From: Heliocidaris tuberculata
Taxonomy: Eukaryota; Echinodermata; Echinoidea; Camarodonta; Echinometridae
DNA length: 64,000 bases
Assembly: GCA_025618425.1 (NCBI GenBank)
Contig: CM046832.1
Coordinates: 73,310,619 to 73,374,618, forward strand
Direction of reading: 5' to 3'
Part shown: positions 61,701 to 64,000 of the stretch, piece by piece
How the letters are laid out: each line of letters begins with the position of its first letter
How positions within the stretch are numbered: position 1 is the stretch's first letter
The notes under the pieces: generated by a model
Databases searched by the model: none
What the model was told of the DNA's origin: nothing
Seen by the model: only the letters and a program-made list of their open reading frames with translations
Translations under genes and position numbers: made by a program

Positions 61701-63769
61701 AGATATGAAGAATTATAACCTCGGCCAAGAATATCACACATCACTTTTGAACAAGTACCAAAGTTACAGACATATATATATATATACATGTATTTGATAT
61801 CTTCTGTCATTGACAAAGGAAACTTCATTAATACTATGCAGTGACTTCAATTTTTGATTTGATTTTTTATTTGATTTTATTTGTTTCCACGTTCAGTTTA
61901 CATAATTTTAACAAAGAGAAGCAAAATATAATACATTACAACATATTTGCATTGAATAATGACAATGATGTCACTATAAGACTATAAGCAATTTAGTTTT
62001 AAATTATAAACGTGGTATCACTGACAATGACTAATACTTCAAATCTCACCGACAAGCTCCTTTCTTGACAATGACATTGCCTGCTTGGATGTGACAATGA
62101 GGAGGAAACCCATTCTCTTGGAGATACATTGCTGCCTACATTGGGAGAAATACAAACATAATGTGTCATTTTTCCAAGCTCTACAGCAACGTAGTCTTTA
62201 TTTTTGAGATTGAAAGCTGCCTACATGGAAAAGGAAAAAGGAAAATAAGTAAATAGAACATGTACATCTATAGCATCATTTTCTTGGTCTTTTTCTTGTT
62301 CCATCTACAATCATCCCCTCTCCATCTTCCCCCTTATTTTTCTCTATCTGTGAGTCTGTGAGTCTTTTCTCTCTCTCATCTCCTTTTTTTCTTTATATCT
62401 TTCTTTTCTGTGACCATTCTACAAATTCTACCCTGATAGATCTTTGATGAATCCAGTATGTCCCTGTGCTAATTTCTGTCCCCTTCCCCCTCCTTCTCCT
62501 TTTTTAAATTGAAAATTCTGAATCTCATTTTCTTTTACTGTCTCTTCCCTTCCCTCTTTCATTATTCTAGTTCTTGTATATTCCTCATGTTCCTCATTCA
62601 ATCACTGTAAACACTGATATTTTCGCGCTGATTGACCTCAAAACTTATTCGCGGGTTCTTAAATTCACGCTGCACAATTACACGCTCGTATGTACACCCA
62701 CACCATTTATTAATTTACACACACACACACAGTCCATTCAAATGCATACAGCATGCGCAACTACAAACATGCGCTCAAATATGAATTGGACACACACACA
62801 CATATTAATGTGCTGAAGCGCGCAATTAAACCCGCATAAGAAATCAGGCTAATATTTTCGTGAGTTCTAGAATTCGCGCTTGCTGAAAATAGCGCGAAAT
62901 CCACAAAAATTAATGTACCGCAAATATATCTGCATTTACAGTAGTCAATTAGCCCTCCTTTCCTTCTCATTTTTCTTCCGTCCCTTTCTTCCCTCTATGG
63001 TAAGAAATCTCACCTTGAGTATCTGTAGACCAAACAATCTGATTTGTTTGAGAGCAAGACCTCTGGATTGCATGCTATATTTGTTGGACCAATCATGTCT
63101 TGGTTTCACCTGTATACAAAGCAGATAATGAGTGTAAGCTTCATGTCTTAAATCAAAAGAATTGTGTCATAAAGATTAGCAATTTAATGAGCTACAATTT
63201 ACGAGACTATTTTGATAATATCCTTTGATAAATGGGTCAATTTTTAACACTATCATTAAAACCTGAGCATACACTGTATAAAATGATATCACATGTATTT
63301 TCATTCTAAGTTAAACAGAGCCTGGCATCATAAAAACCTTTTAAGAGAGAATTTATATATTCTATTTCATTCTTCATTACAGATCTTGGTATGAACCAAT
63401 TTCAAAATAATGAAACTTCAAAATGTGTTTCTTATTCATTTGGCTTTTCAGGGAAAAAAAAATGGATGAACAGCAATGGAAATATTGTACAACAGCAACA
63501 GTTTACTCTCTTTCATGAAGGAATTTATAACAAAACAATGACAGAGGATATTAATATCCATACAAGATCATCACTAAATAATAAACTAAACTTAAATCTC
63601 TGATCTTCAGATGACAGATGTAATAAGAAATGATGCGATACTTTCTTCTTGAACTTACATTATAAATGTAATCCTTGAGTGATCCATTTGAGTTGAATTC
63701 CTGCGTTACTATCACCATCTCATGTTCTTCCCATAGATCAATATTAGTTGTAGGCCAGATATAAGGATG
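46490..63769 (-). CDS. PXK: PXK-like PX-domain pseudokinase with WH2 tail, 3' part, ten exons
   Basis: Minus-strand exons in transcript order: 63659-63769, 63014-63109, 62050-62135, 61307-61413, 58978-59075, 58452-58502, 57629-57694, 56966-57027, 48178-48219, 46490-46799. All have AG/GT borders and phases close to a TAA stop, giving 342 residues. The start (HPYIWPTT) and blocks such as GSLKDYIYN, GFPPHCHIQAGNV, GHLLYEMGAGR and the C-terminal WH2 follow the order of vertebrate PXK, an endosomal PX protein that affects receptor trafficking and actin. The HRD loop is HCH (residues 82-84) and the DFG position reads SGNE (100-103), so this is a pseudokinase. The PX domain and N-lobe lie beyond the right edge, making it partial. 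Introns carry several transposons. Confidence 0.9.
47190..47760. mobile_element. Inverted-repeat element in PXK intron (probable MITE)
   Basis: Sequence at 47219-47335 (AAAATCAATTTTAATGAAAA, GAAAGTTATGAAAGTTG) is repeated inverted at 47580-47640, and a direct copy of a part lies at 47554-47575. Wording such as GAAAGTTATGA also appears in the TTAA MITE at 17914, so they may be related. The right end is unclear. A 21-bp perfect hairpin lies at 47738-47758. Confidence 0.5.
48840..48923. repeat. 28-bp tandem repeat, three copies
   Basis: Three adjacent units of ACATGTATTTTATAGTTAGG plus GTGAATC, differing at one to three positions. Confidence 0.93.
50138..51240 (+). repeat. Tandem-duplicated block with exon-like cores
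   Basis: Sequence from GTGAAATAGATCTACTC (50139 and 50820) through AGCTGGACATGTA (50174 and 50864), GCTTGGC and a GTAAGAT donor-like end, then a poly-G run and a CTTTACATCTAACT segment, occurs twice in order at about 680-bp spacing. Each core looks like a spliced exon (pyrimidine tract and AG before, GTAAGAT after), but neither has a common open frame. Confidence 0.65.
50565..50690 (-). mobile_element. Truncated SINE fragment (family of 1523)
   Basis: The minus strand reads CTTTGGAAGCGCATAGAGAC and continues close to ACGTTATATTATGATATGC, matching the 3' body of the SINE at 1523-1815. The tRNA-like head is missing. Confidence 0.75.
53822..54132. mobile_element. hAT-like MITE, nested
   Basis: Left end CAGGGGCGGATCTAG; right end on the minus strand CAGTGGCGGATCTACG. 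CAGCT flanks both sides directly, but the full octamers (ATACAGCT and CAGCTTTT) do not match, so the target duplication is decayed or ambiguous. The interior contains poly-G and a GCGAGGGAGCGTAGCGACTG segment that recurs at 54917-54935. Confidence 0.75.
55271..55390 (-). CDS. Possible short first exon or ORF, 39 aa (weak)
   Basis: The frame starts MASTSKDQNYVERGSRDDKA and is strongly charged, ending at a TAG. A GTAAAC donor-like site lies inside the 3' end. It sits just downstream, on the minus strand, of an unusually CG-rich block (55480-55700), which could be a promoter. I recognise no domain. It could be an exon of a gene carried by the large TIR element, or chance. Confidence 0.2.
   Translation of the reverse strand: MASTSKDQNYVERGSRDDKASIDKKDPLVKEISISKQEK
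59911..60090. mobile_element. Palindromic MITE in PXK intron
   Basis: About 180 bases fold into one hairpin: ACAAATATACAGGGCC opens the left arm and GGCCCTGTATATTTGT closes the right. The arms share CTAGTGCGA, TATGGGGT and GACTACAGTCG-type sequence, with a small loop around CGAGGGGCGAGAGCCCCGAG. A decayed half copy follows at 60241-60318. Confidence 0.8.
60085..61281. mobile_element. 1.2-kb TIR element in PXK intron (probable)
   Basis: TTTTATATCCCTCAT at the left is mirrored by ATGAGGGATATAATACAAA at 61263-61281. It overlaps the right end of the palindromic MITE, so the two may be parts of one composite. The CG-rich right half (60990-61100) gives a 100-residue plus-strand frame without recognised domains. 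Confidence 0.5.
61440..61660. repeat. Degenerate purine (GA/GGGA)n tract
   Basis: This is a strongly strand-asymmetric purine repeat in a PXK intron, and a source of several spurious Ser/Leu/Pro-rich minus-strand frames. Confidence 0.93.
61855..62000 (-). mobile_element. Antisense LINE-like 3' end (probable)
   Basis: Minus-strand reading gives an A/T-rich 3' UTR-like sequence closed by an AAATCAAAT-type tandem tail, as in L2/CR1 elements. A similar tail lies at 44845-44930 and another near 7760-7900. Confidence 0.35.
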
Positions 63770-64000
63770 CTGTCAATATATAGTCAGAACATCATTTTTA
63801 CCACCATTATTCCCAGTTTCATCTGTCATTTACTACTGGTACTAAAATAATCAGCCAGTCAGCAATACATTAAATATCATTCTATATCAATATACAGACA
63901 ACTTGACATACAATGCAGATGAAGCATTTAATCTGGTATACTCTCCCTGCTAGATGTCCAAATCTGTATCTCAGTGATAAAATTGAACATTGAATAAAAA

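Overview
The window is eukaryotic genomic DNA from a marine invertebrate, most likely an echinoderm and possibly a sea urchin such as a Lytechinus-like species. This is inference. The sequence has spliced genes with GT-AG introns, AT-rich DNA, tRNA-derived SINEs with TAA/TTA tails, L2/CR1-like LINE remnants, many short terminal-inverted-repeat elements, long microsatellites and poly-C/G runs. No species-level marker was checked. Most long open frames (poly-N, poly-L, poly-E, poly-K and so on) are microsatellite translations.

Positions 1-24500 hold no gene I can support. They are a mosaic of transposons: a SINE; two opposite-facing copies of a hAT-like MITE (one nested in a second hAT-like element with a perfect 8-bp duplication); an 8-bp-TSD element; a 2.8-kb element whose inverted ends are minisatellite arrays; two nested TTAA elements; a 5'-truncated LINE; a TA-flanked mariner-like element; and an odd cluster of ACCGATGAC motifs around a perfect 20-bp palindrome containing TGACGTCA.

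Positions 24500-36700 hold two plus-strand genes that are not visible as long ORFs. Each has a TATA box, a short non-coding first exon, an intron, and a 67-bp exon that starts exactly at the ATG and encodes a 22-residue signal peptide ending in phase 1. Gene 1 (25125-28685, five coding exons, 97 aa) gives a furin-type site followed by a Ser/Thr/Glu-rich, cysteine-free tail that contains an exactly repeated 51-bp exon. Gene 2 (33186-36619, two coding exons, 118 aa) gives an Asp-Gly then Asp-Ala repeat protein, extremely acidic, with a 1.5-kb fold-back element in its intron. The shared layout suggests a local family of small secreted proteins. This is the most novel content of the window.

Positions 38800-42600 hold a single-coding-exon, PRSS23/PRSS35-like secreted serine protease on the plus strand. 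Positions 46490-63769 hold the 3' part of a PXK-like gene (PX-domain pseudokinase with WH2 tail) on the minus strand. I reconstructed ten coding exons with consistent splice phases, encoding the kinase-like domain, a short SR-rich exon, a proline-rich linker and a C-terminal WH2 motif. The PX domain lies beyond the right edge. The introns carry a 7.5-kb TIR element (TTA flanks) with a nested hAT-like MITE, plus palindromic MITEs. The protease and PXK genes converge tail to tail.
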